The notes under the pieces: generated by a model
What the model saw: only the letters and a program-made list of their open reading frames with translations
Databases searched by the model: none
What the model was told of the DNA's origin: nothing
Program-made: the position numbers and the translations under genes
Assembly: GCF_007990635.1 (NCBI RefSeq)
Contig: NZ_AP019846.1
Span: forward strand, 186,001-250,000
DNA length: 64,000 bases
Direction of reading: 5' to 3'
DNA from: Leptotrichia hongkongensis
GTDB lineage: Bacteria > Fusobacteriota > Fusobacteriia > Fusobacteriales > Leptotrichiaceae
In this document: positions 1 through 9,339 of the stretch, piece after piece
Position numbering within the stretch: position 1 is the first letter of the stretch
Layout: every line of letters starts with the position of its first letter

Positions 1-297
1 GCTTATGAAATGTTCTGCTATAGAATACAGCTTTATATTGGAGCCTATATTGCGGCAATGAACGGTGTTGATGCAATTGCCTTTACTGGTGGAATTGGAG
101 AAAATTCAGTTGGAGTGAAAAAACATATATGTGAATCGCTTTCATACTTTGGAATCGAACTTGATGAAGAAAAAAATGCACAAAGATTACCAGGGAATAT
201 AGAATTGTCAACCAAAAATTCAAAAGTTAAAATATATAAGATTGAAACAGCAGAAGAGCTTGTAATTGCAAGAGATACTTATAGATTAACAAAATAA
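1..297 (+). CDS. ackA: Acetate kinase, C-terminal part (5' end outside window)
   Basis: Acetate kinase makes ATP and acetate from acetyl phosphate and ADP in the cytoplasm, at the end of the phosphotransacetylase-acetate kinase route. Only the last 98 residues are present; the reading frame is open from base 1, so the ATG at position 10 is internal. The stretch FTGGIGENSVGVK matches the conserved C-terminal ATPase-fold signature of acetokinases, and the remaining tail has normal length and composition. A hairpin terminator follows 10 bases after the stop, so this is probably the end of a transcript. Butyrate kinase is related, but the tail fits acetate kinase better. Confidence 0.88.
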   Translation, partial: AYEMFCYRIQLYIGAYIAAMNGVDAIAFTGGIGENSVGVKKHICESLSYFGIELDEEKNAQRLPGNIELSTKNSKVKIYKIETAEELVIARDTYRLTK

Positions 298-307
298 AAA
301 TACAGAT

Positions 308-336
308 AGCCAAACTTTAGGGTTTGGCTTTACAAT
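308..336 (+). terminator. Rho-independent terminator after ackA
   Basis: An 8-bp perfect stem (AGCCAAAC with GTTTGGCT, 6-base loop) ends at 329 and is followed by a T-rich stretch. It lies between the acetate kinase stop and the flavodoxin ribosome binding site. Confidence 0.65.
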
Positions 337-362
337 AATTTATGACCAAAGAAAGGAAAACT

Positions 363-785
363 ATGGCAACATTAAATATAATTTATTACACAGGTACTGG
401 AAATACTGCAGATATGGCAAAATACATTGGTGAAGGAGCAGAAAATGCTGGAGCCGATGTAAAATTGATAAATGTAGAAGAAGCTGATGAAAGTGCAATA
501 AATGCTGATTTTGTAGCATTTGGATCGCCTGCTGTCGGAGCAGAAGAAATTGCACCAGAAATGGTTGAATTCTTTGAAGGGATAAAAGAACAGATTGTTG
601 GGAAAACAGTTGGACTTTTTGGTTCTTATGACTGGGGACAAGGCGGTTGGATGGAAACTTGGCGTGAAGAAATGATAAATGAAGGATTTTCTATTGTAAA
701 TGATGGTCTTATAATTCATCTAGCTGTTGATGATGATGAAAAAATTGAGAAATGCAAGGAATATGGAAAAGCAATAGTTGGTTAA
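363..785 (+). CDS. Flavodoxin
   Basis: Short-chain flavodoxin of about 140 residues, a cytoplasmic FMN electron carrier that can replace ferredoxin. The N-terminus carries the phosphate-binding loop YYTGTGNTADMA after a first beta strand, and the later segments FGSPAVG and FGSYDWGQGGWM match the two flavin-contacting loops. I place the start at ATG 363 rather than the in-frame ATG 342 because the purine-rich AGAAAGGAA lies just before 363, and MATLNIIYYTG is the usual beginning for the family. It is a single gene behind the ackA terminator. The electron partner cannot be deduced from the neighbours. Confidence 0.9.
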   Translation: MATLNIIYYTGTGNTADMAKYIGEGAENAGADVKLINVEEADESAINADFVAFGSPAVGAEEIAPEMVEFFEGIKEQIVGKTVGLFGSYDWGQGGWMETWREEMINEGFSIVNDGLIIHLAVDDDEKIEKCKEYGKAIVG

Positions 786-912
786 TTTTAACTTTAAAAA
801 ATGAATTAATAAAATTTAGAAAATCTATAGTTTGAATAAAAATTATAACTTTTGATATCAATTTTAAATAAATTACTGTAAAATTTTCATAGTTATAAAT
901 ATGGAGGAAAAA

Positions 913-1539
913 TTGGGAAATTTATTAATACAGCTGGCTATAATGGTCTTTGTTGGAACACTTATAGGATGGTTTACAAATTATCTGGCAATAAAGCTGC
1001 TATTTAGACCTTATAAGGAAGTAAACTTTCTATTTTTTAAAATACAAGGATTAATTCCTAAAAATCGAGACAGAATATCAGAAAACCTTGCTGAAACAAT
1101 CGAAAAGGAGCTTATTTCAGTAGAGCATATTACAGCAAAACTAAAGGATAGTGATGTTATTAATGATGATGTTTTAGATAAACTGCTTGATAAAGTTATA
1201 GGAGAAAAGCTTAAAAATAGTGTGTTAGAAAAAAATCCACTATTAAAGATGTTTTTAAATGATTCGTTAATTGAAAAAATAAAATCATACTTTAAAAAGT
1301 CCATTTTGGAAAATAAAGAGGAAATAGTGGAAGAAATAATAAAAATCGCAGAAGATAAAATAAATTTTAAAGAAATTATGCTTGAAAAAATGAAAAATTT
1401 TTCATTAGAAGAAATGGAAAAAATTATTTTGTCTGTGTCTAAAAATGAATTGAAACATATTGAGATTATTGGTGGGGTATTAGGAGGAGTGATTGCATTA
1501 TTCCAGTTTTTCGTAATGTTATTATTAAAACAAATATAA
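913..1539 (+). CDS. DUF445 family membrane protein (YheB-like)
   Basis: Inner-membrane protein of the DUF445 family; the molecular function is not established. Two hydrophobic segments bracket the protein: one near the N-terminus, ending in the family hallmark GWFTNYLAIKLLFRP, and one at the C-terminus (GGVLGGVIALFQFFVMLLL). Between them is a charged helical region. The TTG at 913 is the likelier start: GGAGG at 903-907 overlaps the alternative ATG at 901 and sits five bases before the TTG, while no Shine-Dalgarno precedes 901. At about 208 residues it is shorter than many members, which can reach 400. Confidence 0.8.
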   Translation: MGNLLIQLAIMVFVGTLIGWFTNYLAIKLLFRPYKEVNFLFFKIQGLIPKNRDRISENLAETIEKELISVEHITAKLKDSDVINDDVLDKLLDKVIGEKLKNSVLEKNPLLKMFLNDSLIEKIKSYFKKSILENKEEIVEEIIKIAEDKINFKEIMLEKMKNFSLEEMEKIILSVSKNELKHIEIIGGVLGGVIALFQFFVMLLLKQI

Positions 1540-1597
1540 AGAATATTTTAAAATTTTATTTTAGATTATGTTGTTTATAGATATTTTTCTATAATTT

Positions 1598-1745
1598 TTA
1601 ATTTTTTTATTTATTTTTGCAGGATTGCTCATTGCCGCAAATCCTGCACCTATGGCTAGACTACGACTTTTATTTGTCCAACTCCGAAACTCCTCCTTAC
1701 AGTCGTCAAACAGTCGTAGTTGAACAAATAAAAGCTCCGTCAATT
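1598..1745 (-). repeat. Modular palindromic repeat, copy A1 (core type A)
   Basis: Intergenic copy of the repeat family described in the findings, in reverse orientation. It contains a small hairpin (1619-1647, arms GCAGGATT and AATCCTGC) next to a long imperfect palindrome whose outer arms are CTTTTATTTG and CAAATAAAAG. The reverse complement reads like copy A2 at 40685-40998 almost base for base across the core. A 60-codon open frame on the minus strand here is an accident of the repeat. Confidence 0.85.
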
Positions 1746-1854
1746 TATCTAAAGCTAAAAAAAATTATTATTAATAAAAATATCTTAAAATAAAAACTAT
1801 TATCTAATTTAGAAAATTTGGAAAATAAGAAATAAAAAATATTGAGGAGAAGGA

Positions 1855-2865
1855 ATGAATGAGGAAAGAATATTGGAACCTAAGGAATTAGGGGAGGACA
1901 ATATTCAAAGAAGTTTACGGCCAAAAACTTTTAAGGAATATATTGGCCAGAAAGATTTGAAAGAAAAAATGAATATATTTATAAAAGCTGCTAAAATGAG
2001 GAATGAATCGCTTGATCATATTTTATTGTATGGGCCTCCAGGATTGGGAAAAACTACGCTTGCAGGAGTTATTGCCACGGAAATGGGAGTGAACTTGAAG
2101 ATAACGACAGGGCCTGTACTGGAGAAAGCGGGAGATTTAGCGGCTATTTTGACGTCTTTGGAGGAAAATGATATTTTGTTTATTGACGAGATTCATAGAT
2201 TGAATACATCGGTAGAGGAAATTTTGTATCCTGCGATGGAAGATGGGGAACTGGATATTCTTATCGGAAAAGGGCCGTCTGCAAGAAGTATTCGTGTAGA
2301 ATTACCACAATTTACGCTAATCGGTGCGACAACAAGGGCGGGACAGTTAAGTACGCCGCTTCGTGACAGATTTGGAGTTACTCATAGGATGGAGTACTAT
2401 CAATTAGAAGATTTGAAAGAAATTATACGAAGAGGAGCAAATATTCTTAATATTTCGTATGATGAAGAAGGGATTACAGAAATCGCTAAAAGAAGCAGAG
2501 GAACTCCTAGAATTGCAAACAGGCTTTTAAAAAGAGCAAGAGACTTTGCATTGGTGGAAGGTTCGGGTGTTTTGGAAAAAGAAAGTGTTGATGGGATTTT
2601 GAGGCTTTTGGGAGTAGACGATAACGGACTTGATGAATTAGATAGAAATATCCTGCTTTCAATTATAAATGTGTATAATGGAGGGCCTGTTGGAATTGAA
2701 ACATTGTCACTTTTACTTGGAGAAGACAGACGAACGATAGAAGAAGTTTATGAGCCATATTTGGTAAAAATAGGGTTTATAAAAAGAACACCACGTGGTA
2801 GAGTTGTAACCGAATTTGGCTATAAGCATTTAGGAATTGAAAAAATATTTAGTGAAAAAGAATAA
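1855..2865 (+). CDS. ruvB: Holliday junction branch migration helicase RuvB
   Basis: AAA+ motor that drives branch migration of Holliday junctions together with RuvA and RuvC. The 336-residue length is typical. Walker [10 protein letters not shown] is at residues 60-68, Walker B is LFIDEIHRL, sensor I is in GATTRAG, and the arginine finger lies in RDRFG. The C-terminal winged helix ([18 protein letters not shown]) binds DNA. The start has a strong GGAGAAGGA site. ruvA and ruvC are not adjacent, so this is a solitary ruvB, preceded by a palindromic repeat. Confidence 0.97.
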   Translation: MNEERILEPKELGEDNIQRSLRPKTFKEYIGQKDLKEKMNIFIKAAKMRNESLDHILLYGPPGLGKTTLAGVIATEMGVNLKITTGPVLEKAGDLAAILTSLEENDILFIDEIHRLNTSVEEILYPAMEDGELDILIGKGPSARSIRVELPQFTLIGATTRAGQLSTPLRDRFGVTHRMEYYQLEDLKEIIRRGANILNISYDEEGITEIAKRSRGTPRIANRLLKRARDFALVEGSGVLEKESVDGILRLLGVDDNGLDELDRNILLSIINVYNGGPVGIETLSLLLGEDRRTIEEVYEPYLVKIGFIKRTPRGRVVTEFGYKHLGIEKIFSEKE

Positions 2866-2993
2866 AATGTGATAATATTATTTTAAAACAAGACTTAAAA
2901 TTTATGATTATTTTTGCCTGCTCAAATCTTTAAAATTTTTATGTAGATAGGGCTAAAATATGATAAAAAGTAAAAAAATGAGGTGAAAAACTG

Positions 2994-3707
2994 TTGTTGA
3001 CAGTAATAGCGGAAAAAGAAAATATTGATGAAAATAATGGAAAGATTTTGATAAAAGATAAATCAGACTGCAATCATATCCAAAATGTTTATCGTCTAAA
3101 TATAGGCGATGAATTACGGATAATTGATGGTGAATATGAATATTTTACAAAAATTATTGAAATCTCAAAAAAGGAAGTTGCTGTAAAAATATCGGAAAAA
3201 AAAGAAGACAGCTACTCTTTAAATGTAAATATTGATGTTGCAATGGGAATTTTGAAAAATGATAAAATGAATCTGGCAATACAGAAGCTGACGGAAATTG
3301 GTGTAAATAGCATAATTCCCTTAAAAACTGAACGAGTTGTTGTAAAAATTAATGAAAAAAAAGAAAAATGGGACGTAGTTGTAAGAGAAACATTAAAACA
3401 GTGCAGAGGAATAAAATTTACTGAAATTACACCTGTGAAAAAACTTGCAGAAATTGATTATTCTAAATATGATAAAATAATATTTGCTTATGAAAATAGC
3501 GATGAATCAAAATCTTTGCCAGAAATAATAAAAAAAGAAGATAAAAATATTTTATACATAATTGGTCCAGAAGGTGGGATTACCCAAGAGGAAGTTAATT
3601 TTTTAAAAGAAAATAAAGCAATAGAAATTAGCCTAGGAAAACGTATTTTAAGAGCAGAAACTGCGGCAATTGTGGTGTGTGGCATTATTGCCAATTTTTA
3701 TATATAA
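2994..3707 (+). CDS. rsmE: 16S rRNA (uracil-1498-N3)-methyltransferase RsmE
   Basis: SPOUT-class methyltransferase that uses SAM to methylate U1498 of 16S rRNA. The knotted C-terminal SAM site is visible as IGPEGGITQEEV and LGKRILRAETAAIV, and the N-terminal half has the PUA-like fold typical of the family. The 237-residue length is normal. The gene begins with TTG at 2994, preceded at eight bases by GAGGTG; a second TTG follows directly and is equally possible. No ATG is available near the conserved N-terminus. It is the first of several ribosome maturation genes in this window. Confidence 0.93.
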   Translation: MLTVIAEKENIDENNGKILIKDKSDCNHIQNVYRLNIGDELRIIDGEYEYFTKIIEISKKEVAVKISEKKEDSYSLNVNIDVAMGILKNDKMNLAIQKLTEIGVNSIIPLKTERVVVKINEKKEKWDVVVRETLKQCRGIKFTEITPVKKLAEIDYSKYDKIIFAYENSDESKSLPEIIKKEDKNILYIIGPEGGITQEEVNFLKENKAIEISLGKRILRAETAAIVVCGIIANFYI

Positions 3708-3738
3708 TTTTTTATTTTGCTAAAAATTGAGAAATAAA

Positions 3739-3767
3739 TTGAAAATTAGTCAAATATATAATATAAT
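3739..3767 (+). promoter_or_regulatory. Promoter upstream of rsfS
   Basis: TTGAAA at 3739-3744, a 17-base spacer and TATAAT at 3762-3767 form a near-consensus housekeeping promoter about 125 bases before the rsfS start. Confidence 0.6.
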
Positions 3768-3891
3768 ATACCTTAGTAGTGGTATCGTAATAATTTTTTT
3801 GTGAAATTTTGATAAATAAAAAATTTTAAAATAAAAAATTGAAATAGATTTTATAAATAAAAATAATATAAAAAGAAAGGGAATTTTTAGA

Positions 3892-4257
3892 ATGAGTGAA
3901 ATAAATAATAATTATGAAAAAGAAGTTCAAGAGATAGTTAATATTATGGAAGATAAGAAAGCACAGGATATAAAGGTATATGATATGAGAGGGAAATCTC
4001 CATTTTTTGATTATTCAATTTTATGTACTGGTAGTTCTTCTAGAAATATTGAGGCAATAGCAACTGATATAAAGAAAAGTCTTGAGAATGTGAAAAGTGT
4101 GGAAGGGCTTGATGAGGCAAACTGGGTTTTAATTGATGCTGGAGATTTGATTATTAGTGTGTTTAGCAAGGATGCAAGAGAATACTACAGATTAGATGAT
4201 TTTTATAATGGGGTAAATGAAAAAAATAGAGAAATTGACAAAAACGATGGGGAATAG
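3892..4257 (+). CDS. rsfS: Ribosomal silencing factor RsfS (iojap family)
   Basis: RsfS binds ribosomal protein uL14 and prevents 30S/50S joining in starved cells. The 121-residue protein shows the family core: an N-terminal helix, then DYSILCTGSSSRNIEAIATDI, LEGLDEANWVLID-like sequence, and the conserved DAREYYRLDDFY near the C-terminus. The start is preceded by AAAGGGAA. It has its own promoter at 3739-3767 and is followed 77 bases later by PBP2. In many bacteria rsfS neighbours nadD; here that link is absent. Confidence 0.93.
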   Translation: MSEINNNYEKEVQEIVNIMEDKKAQDIKVYDMRGKSPFFDYSILCTGSSSRNIEAIATDIKKSLENVKSVEGLDEANWVLIDAGDLIISVFSKDAREYYRLDDFYNGVNEKNREIDKNDGE

Positions 4258-4334
4258 ATACCTATTTTACTGAAATAATATGTTTTTGGAAGTTTAATTG
4301 AGGAAAAATGCAATAAAATATGAAGAGGAAAATT

Positions 4335-6302
4335 ATGAGAGAATTAGATAAAAAAGAAAAAAATGTACGATTTATAGTTTTTCTTGTTCTTGTAGGAGCA
4401 GTTTTTTTACTGTTGGTAGCACGATTGTTTACATTACAGGTATTAGATGCATCTCAGTATGCGGAACAGGCGTTACAAAATAGAATTAGAACCAATGTAA
4501 TAAAGGCTACACGTGGAGAAATTTACGATAGAGAAGGAAAATTACTTGCAAAAAATACAACAGGTTATCAAGTAATTCATTCTCATACGCAACCATTAAG
4601 TCCTAAAGATGTAGCATTATTAAAAGAAGTAAAGAATATGACGCAAGAACAGATAGATGCGAGACTTTCTCAAGAACGAAAAGCGGTTGCAGAACGTATA
4701 AAGGAAACAATAGGCGATATAAAGAAAATAAGTCAGATAACAGGTTATCAAGTTGATTATTTGATTGACAGATTTTTTAAGCAGCAAAGAATGGGAACAG
4801 ATAAAAAAATTCTTGTTATTGAAGATTTAGAAAAACAAGTTGCATTAAGAGCAATTGAAAAAATTGATAATGATAGAATTGATATTGTAGAGTATAACAA
4901 GAGATATTATCCAGAAGACTCTCTAGCTTCGCATGTGATTGGGTATGTAAAGCCAATTAGTGAAAAGGAATTTAAGGATTTGGAAAAAGAAGGTTACAGA
5001 AACAGTGACTTGATTGGAAAAAAAGGTGTAGAGCGTTCATATGATAAGGAAATGAAAGGTCAGGATGGAAAGGAAAATGTCGAAGTTGATGCCAAAGGAA
5101 ATGTTATAAGACAAATGGAAACAACTGAAAGTGTCGCTGGAAAAAATGTCTATTTATCACTTGACTTGGAATTACAAAAATATATGACAGATGCCTTTAC
5201 AGGAAAAAGTGGAGCATTTATTGCAATGGAGGCAAAAACTGGGAAAATTATTGCATTTGTAAGTAATCCTGAAATCAGTTTGAATTTATTGAGTTCAAGA
5301 ATACCTGACAATCAGTGGAATGAACTAGTAAATTCAAAAGCTAAGCCACTTGTAAATAAAGGTATTGCTGGACTTTATCCTCCAGGATCTACTTTTAAAG
5401 CGATAACTGGAATGGGTATCTTAGAATCAGGTATTTCACCATATGCAACAGTAACTTCAACAGGACAATACCGATATGGGAAATTAATATTTAGAGATTC
5501 TCATAAATATGGAAATGGAGTAACTAACTTTGCAAAATCTATTGAACAATCTGTAAATACATATTATTATGTTTTCTCTCAAAAAGCTGGAGTAGAGAAG
5601 ATAGTAAAATATGCAAAAGAATTTGGAATAGGGTCTAAAACTGGAATTGATATTCCGGGAGAACTAGCTGGAACTTTACCAAGCCCTGAATGGAAGAAAA
5701 AAAGATTTAAGAAGAAACAGGATCAGCGATGGCTACCTGGAGATTTGATAAATATGTCGATAGGACAAGGTTATGTGCTTGCAACTCCTATTCAAATTGC
5801 TTCTGCCTATCAGGCTATTGCAAATAATGGAGTTCAGTTAAAACCTACAGTTGTGGACAGATTTGTAACTTATTCAGGAAAAGTTGAAAATAATGCGCCA
5901 AAAGTTGTTAGAAAACTAAATGTAAGTTCAAAAAACTTAAAATTAATGCAAAATGCCTTAAGATTGCCTGTAAGCGGTTATGGAGGAACTGCAAAACTGT
6001 TAAGAATTGGAGGCTATCCAGTTTCTGCAAAAACAGGAACTGCACAAAATACAGGATTTGGAGATAATCACTCATGGATTGCGGGATATTTTCCATCAGA
6101 TAATCCTCAAATTGTATTTGTATCCATTGTAGAAGGTGGAGGATATGGAGGAGTAGCTTCTGGAGATATGGCTCTTAAATTCATATTAAAATATAGAGAT
6201 AAATATGTTATAAAAAAAGCTCAAGCAGAAATGCAGAAAAAAAGAGAGGAAGAAGAAAAGAAAAAACAGCAAGCAAATAATAAAAATTTAGCAAAAAGAT
6301 AA
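4335..6302 (+). CDS. mrdA: Penicillin-binding protein 2 (peptidoglycan D,D-transpeptidase)
   Basis: Class B penicillin-binding protein that cross-links peptidoglycan during elongation, anchored in the inner membrane with a periplasmic catalytic domain. A signal anchor (FIVFLVLVGAVFLLLVARLF) is followed by the dimerisation domain with RGEIYDREG, and then the transpeptidase domain. The active-site triad motifs are PPGSTFK (serine near residue 352), SVN in IEQSVNTYYY, and KTG in SAKTGTAQ. I favour ATG 4335 because GAGG at 4325-4328 is well placed for it; ATG 4320 has no such site. The C-terminus ends in a charged Lys/Glu/Gln tail. RNase J follows after 20 bases. Confidence 0.94.
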   Translation: MRELDKKEKNVRFIVFLVLVGAVFLLLVARLFTLQVLDASQYAEQALQNRIRTNVIKATRGEIYDREGKLLAKNTTGYQVIHSHTQPLSPKDVALLKEVKNMTQEQIDARLSQERKAVAERIKETIGDIKKISQITGYQVDYLIDRFFKQQRMGTDKKILVIEDLEKQVALRAIEKIDNDRIDIVEYNKRYYPEDSLASHVIGYVKPISEKEFKDLEKEGYRNSDLIGKKGVERSYDKEMKGQDGKENVEVDAKGNVIRQMETTESVAGKNVYLSLDLELQKYMTDAFTGKSGAFIAMEAKTGKIIAFVSNPEISLNLLSSRIPDNQWNELVNSKAKPLVNKGIAGLYPPGSTFKAITGMGILESGISPYATVTSTGQYRYGKLIFRDSHKYGNGVTNFAKSIEQSVNTYYYVFSQKAGVEKIVKYAKEFGIGSKTGIDIPGELAGTLPSPEWKKKRFKKKQDQRWLPGDLINMSIGQGYVLATPIQIASAYQAIANNGVQLKPTVVDRFVTYSGKVENNAPKVVRKLNVSSKNLKLMQNALRLPVSGYGGTAKLLRIGGYPVSAKTGTAQNTGFGDNHSWIAGYFPSDNPQIVFVSIVEGGGYGGVASGDMALKFILKYRDKYVIKKAQAEMQKKREEEEKKKQQANNKNLAKR

Positions 6303-6322
6303 AACAAGGAGGTGTTTACTAA

Positions 6323-8194
6323 ATGTCAGAAAAAGAAAAAAATGAGTTTGGGAATCAAACTTTTAAAAGAAACTTTTCTAAAAAAGAAGATATTAATAAA
6401 ATAAAATCTGGAATGAAAAGATTTAGAAGAAAAAACACGAATCGAAGACATTTAGATGAAAAAAATGAAGTACGTTATATTCCAAGAGTAAATGACAGGA
6501 ATAGACATATAGACAAGGAAGTGGATGGAAAAGAAGAAAAGATGTATGTAATTCCGCTTGGAGGTATTGAGGAAGTTGGGAAAAATATGACAGCTTTTCA
6601 ATATAAAGATGAAATTATTGTAGTGGATGCAGGACTTACTTTTCCGGAAGATGAACATTTGGGAATAGATGTTATAATTCCAGATTTTTCATATTTAGAA
6701 TCAAACAGACATAAAATAAAAGGTTTACTTTTGACACATGGACATGAAGATCATATAGGAGCAATCCCTTATTTTTACCAAAAATTAGGAACAGAAAATA
6801 TACCAATGTATGGTGGAAGACTGACACTTGCTCTTGCAAAAGCAAAATTTGAGAAAAAAGATGCAAAATTACCAAAAGAAAAAGTAATTAGCGGGAGAAC
6901 AATCTTAAAAGTCTCAAAATATTTTACAGTTGAATTTATAAGTGTGACACACAGTATCGCAGACTGTTATGCAATTTGTATAAAGACTCCAGCAGCAACG
7001 ATTCTACATTCTGGAGATTTTAAGGTAGACTTAACGCCTGTTGATGGAGAAGGATTTGATTTTGGAAGATTGGCTCAGCTAGGTGAGGAAGGTGTAGATT
7101 TATTGCTGTCAGATAGTACAAATGCACAAATTCCTGGATTTACACCATCAGAAAGAACAGTTGGGGAAAGCTTGAAAGATGAATTTGCAAAGGCTGATGG
7201 AAGAATTATTTTAGCTGCATTTGCTTCACATGTGCATAGATTACAGCAAATCGTAAATATTGCATCAAAATACGGAAGAAAAATTGCAATTGATGGAAGA
7301 AGCATGGTAAAAATCTTTGAAATCTGTTCAAATCTTGGATATTTGAAAATACCAAAAGATATAATGATTGACATTGATAAAGTTGAAACTTATCCAGCAA
7401 ATAAAGTACTTATCTTGTGTACTGGAACACAGGGAGAACCGCTTGCAGCTCTTTCAAGAATTGCAAATGGAACACATAAGCATATTTCTTTAAGAGAAGG
7501 AGATACAGTTGTAATTTCGGCAACACCTATTCCTGGAAATGAAAAAGCGGCAACTAAAAATATAAATCAGCTTATGAAACGTAATGCAGATGTTGTATTT
7601 GAAAAAGGAATCGGAATTCATGTATCAGGACATGGATGCCAGGAAGAACAGAAACTTATGTTAAATCTAGTAAAACCTAAATTTTTCCTTCCTGTGCATG
7701 GAGAATATGCAATGATAAAAAAACATAAGGAATTGGCAGTTGCAGTAGGAGTACCTGAAAAAAATGTTATTTTATCAGAGAATGGAGCAAAACTGGAATT
7801 GTCGAAAACTAAATTCAGAACAGCAGGAAAAGTTCCTAGTGGTGCGACATTTATCGATGGATTTGGAATTGGGGATATTGGGAATGCTGTATTGAAAGAT
7901 AGACAAAATCTAGCAGATGATGGAATAGTTATTATTTCGATTTCTCAATACAGAAACGGTAAGTTTAATAAGCAAGTTGAGCTTGTAACACGTGGTTTTG
8001 TGTATAATAAAGATGCAGAAAGCTTATTATCAGAAACAAAAGAGCTGATTAAAATAGAACTTAGCAGCATGGAAAATGAAGGAATAAAAGAGATTGGTAA
8101 GATTAAACAGAGAATAAGAGCGAAAATAGGAGAGTTCCTGAATAAAGAAACAGATAGAGAGCCTATTATTTTACCAATTATAATGGAGGTTTAG
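6323..8194 (+). CDS. rnj: Ribonuclease J
   Basis: Metallo-beta-lactamase/beta-CASP ribonuclease with 5'-3' exonuclease and endonuclease activity, the main mRNA-decay and maturation enzyme in bacteria lacking RNase E. After a basic, probably disordered 70-residue N-terminal extension, the metal site LLTHGHEDHIGA is clear, followed by THSIADCYA, HSGDF, and the beta-CASP motifs including ASHVHRL and SGHGCQEEQKL with PVHGEY. The C-terminal dimerisation domain is complete. AGGAGGTG precedes the start. The N-terminal extension is longer than in Bacillus RNase J1. It is translationally close to yhbY (one base between stop and start). Confidence 0.95.
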   Translation: MSEKEKNEFGNQTFKRNFSKKEDINKIKSGMKRFRRKNTNRRHLDEKNEVRYIPRVNDRNRHIDKEVDGKEEKMYVIPLGGIEEVGKNMTAFQYKDEIIVVDAGLTFPEDEHLGIDVIIPDFSYLESNRHKIKGLLLTHGHEDHIGAIPYFYQKLGTENIPMYGGRLTLALAKAKFEKKDAKLPKEKVISGRTILKVSKYFTVEFISVTHSIADCYAICIKTPAATILHSGDFKVDLTPVDGEGFDFGRLAQLGEEGVDLLLSDSTNAQIPGFTPSERTVGESLKDEFAKADGRIILAAFASHVHRLQQIVNIASKYGRKIAIDGRSMVKIFEICSNLGYLKIPKDIMIDIDKVETYPANKVLILCTGTQGEPLAALSRIANGTHKHISLREGDTVVISATPIPGNEKAATKNINQLMKRNADVVFEKGIGIHVSGHGCQEEQKLMLNLVKPKFFLPVHGEYAMIKKHKELAVAVGVPEKNVILSENGAKLELSKTKFRTAGKVPSGATFIDGFGIGDIGNAVLKDRQNLADDGIVIISISQYRNGKFNKQVELVTRGFVYNKDAESLLSETKELIKIELSSMENEGIKEIGKIKQRIRAKIGEFLNKETDREPIILPIIMEV

Positions 8195-8195
8195 A

Positions 8196-8531
8196 ATGAT
8201 ACAGCTTTCAAGTAAAGAGAGAGCTTTTTTAAAGAAATTGGCACATAACTTGGATCCGATTGTAAGAATTGGAAAGGATGGAATTGATGAAAATGTGTTA
8301 AAGTCAATTGCAGAAGTTGTGAAAAAAAGAGAATTAATAAAAGTAAAAATATTGCAAAATTCATCGATTGAATTTAATAGGGAAATGGGAGATGAAATTG
8401 CTCAGAAAACAAAATCAGTTTTTGTAGATAAAATAGGAAAAGTGCTAATATTTTTTAAGCCTAAAAATAAAAAGGATGCAAAAATTACACCTGAATTTAA
8501 TGAGTTTAAAAAAAGTAAAAAAATAAAATAA
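8196..8531 (+). CDS. yhbY: YhbY family CRM-domain RNA-binding protein
   Basis: Small RNA-binding protein with one CRM domain, associated in other bacteria with pre-50S particles. The first 97 residues cover the whole fold, with LKKLAHNLDPIVRIGKDGID and the later GxxG-type loop region; the last 20 residues are a basic tail. The SD GGAGG lies inside the end of the RNase J gene and the genes are separated by one base, so they are almost certainly co-transcribed. This couples an RNase and a ribosome assembly factor. Confidence 0.88.
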   Translation: MIQLSSKERAFLKKLAHNLDPIVRIGKDGIDENVLKSIAEVVKKRELIKVKILQNSSIEFNREMGDEIAQKTKSVFVDKIGKVLIFFKPKNKKDAKITPEFNEFKKSKKIK

Positions 8532-8555
8532 AAAGAAAGTATAGAGGAAAAATAA

Positions 8556-9017
8556 ATGAGTGGAGGAATACTGTTTGGAAACAGACTGCTTGATGTTGCA
8601 GCAATTTCGTGCTTTTTAGCACAGTTTTACAAAGTTTTTTTTCCTGTATTCAAGGGACAGAAACCTCAGTGGGCAAGACTTATCCAAACTGGCGGAATGC
8701 CAAGTTCTCACGCTTCGACGGTTGTTTCCCTTGTAACAGGTGTATTTTTATTAAAAGGATTTAGTTCAATTGAATTTGCAATTTCAATGGTTTTTGCTGG
8801 GATTGTCTTGTATGACGCAACAGGAGTCAGACAACAGGCAGGAAAACATGCTAGAGCTCTAAATACACTAGTAGATGCCATTGAACATCATGAAGGCATA
8901 GAAATAATTAATGAAAAATTTAAAGAACTTTTAGGACACACGCCAGTAGAAGTATTTTGGGGAAGTGTTCTAGGAATTGTGATTGGACTTTTGTTTAAAG
9001 GCTATATATTAGGATAA
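8556..9017 (+). CDS. Divergent PAP2 family membrane protein (YuiD/DUF212)
   Basis: Membrane protein of the divergent PAP2 family (Bacillus YuiD type), related to acid phosphatase/vanadium haloperoxidase proteins; the substrate is unknown. The diagnostic stretch QTGGMPSSHASTVVSL is present, together with YDATGVRQQAGKHA, and several hydrophobic helices follow (IGLLFKGYIL at the end). Length 153 residues is normal. It is the last gene of the PBP2-rnj-yhbY run and is closed by a terminator at 9025-9057, so an envelope role is plausible by context only. Confidence 0.85.
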   Translation: MSGGILFGNRLLDVAAISCFLAQFYKVFFPVFKGQKPQWARLIQTGGMPSSHASTVVSLVTGVFLLKGFSSIEFAISMVFAGIVLYDATGVRQQAGKHARALNTLVDAIEHHEGIEIINEKFKELLGHTPVEVFWGSVLGIVIGLLFKGYILG

Positions 9018-9024
9018 ATATTAA

Positions 9025-9057
9025 ATCGCAGTTATTAACTTAGCTGTGATTTTTTTG
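9025..9057 (+). terminator. Rho-independent terminator
   Basis: Seven-bp stem ATCGCAG/CTGTGAT (one G-U pair, 12-base loop) followed by a run of seven T. Confidence 0.75.
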
Positions 9058-9064
9058 TAAAAAT

Positions 9065-9093
9065 TTGAAAAATAGCTTAAAATATGGTAGAAT
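9065..9093 (+). promoter_or_regulatory. Promoter and 240-base leader before tlyA
   Basis: TTGAAA at 9065-9070, 17 bases, TAGAAT at 9088-9093. The stretch 9018-9339 holds no gene. The leader contains two hairpins: AAATATAG/CTATATTT at 9123-9148 with a short T tail, and AAGCCAA/TTGGCTT at 9233-9284. I recognise no riboswitch class in it. Confidence 0.5.
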
Positions 9094-9339
9094 AAATAGA
9101 TTTATTAAATATATAAGCTGTTAAATATAGAGTAGTTTCACTATATTTTTGGCAAATATGATTTTAGTAATAAAAAATAAATAGAAAAATAAGAGATTTG
9201 TTTTATTATATACTCAAATTCCTTTTGATGCTAAGCCAATGAAAAAAGGCAATATAAAAGCAACATAACTTTTGGATTTGGCTTTAAATTAGTATTATTA
9301 GGAACTATCTTTTATTTAGAGAACTAGAAAGAGAAAGTA

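Noticed and set aside
1561-1743. A 60-codon minus-strand frame near 1561
   Set aside because: It lies wholly in palindromic repeat A1; the other copies do not keep this frame open.
4308-4316. Two-codon upstream frame (ATG CAA TAA) before PBP2
   Set aside because: GAGG lies close to it, but the distance is short and nothing indicates regulation; probably chance.
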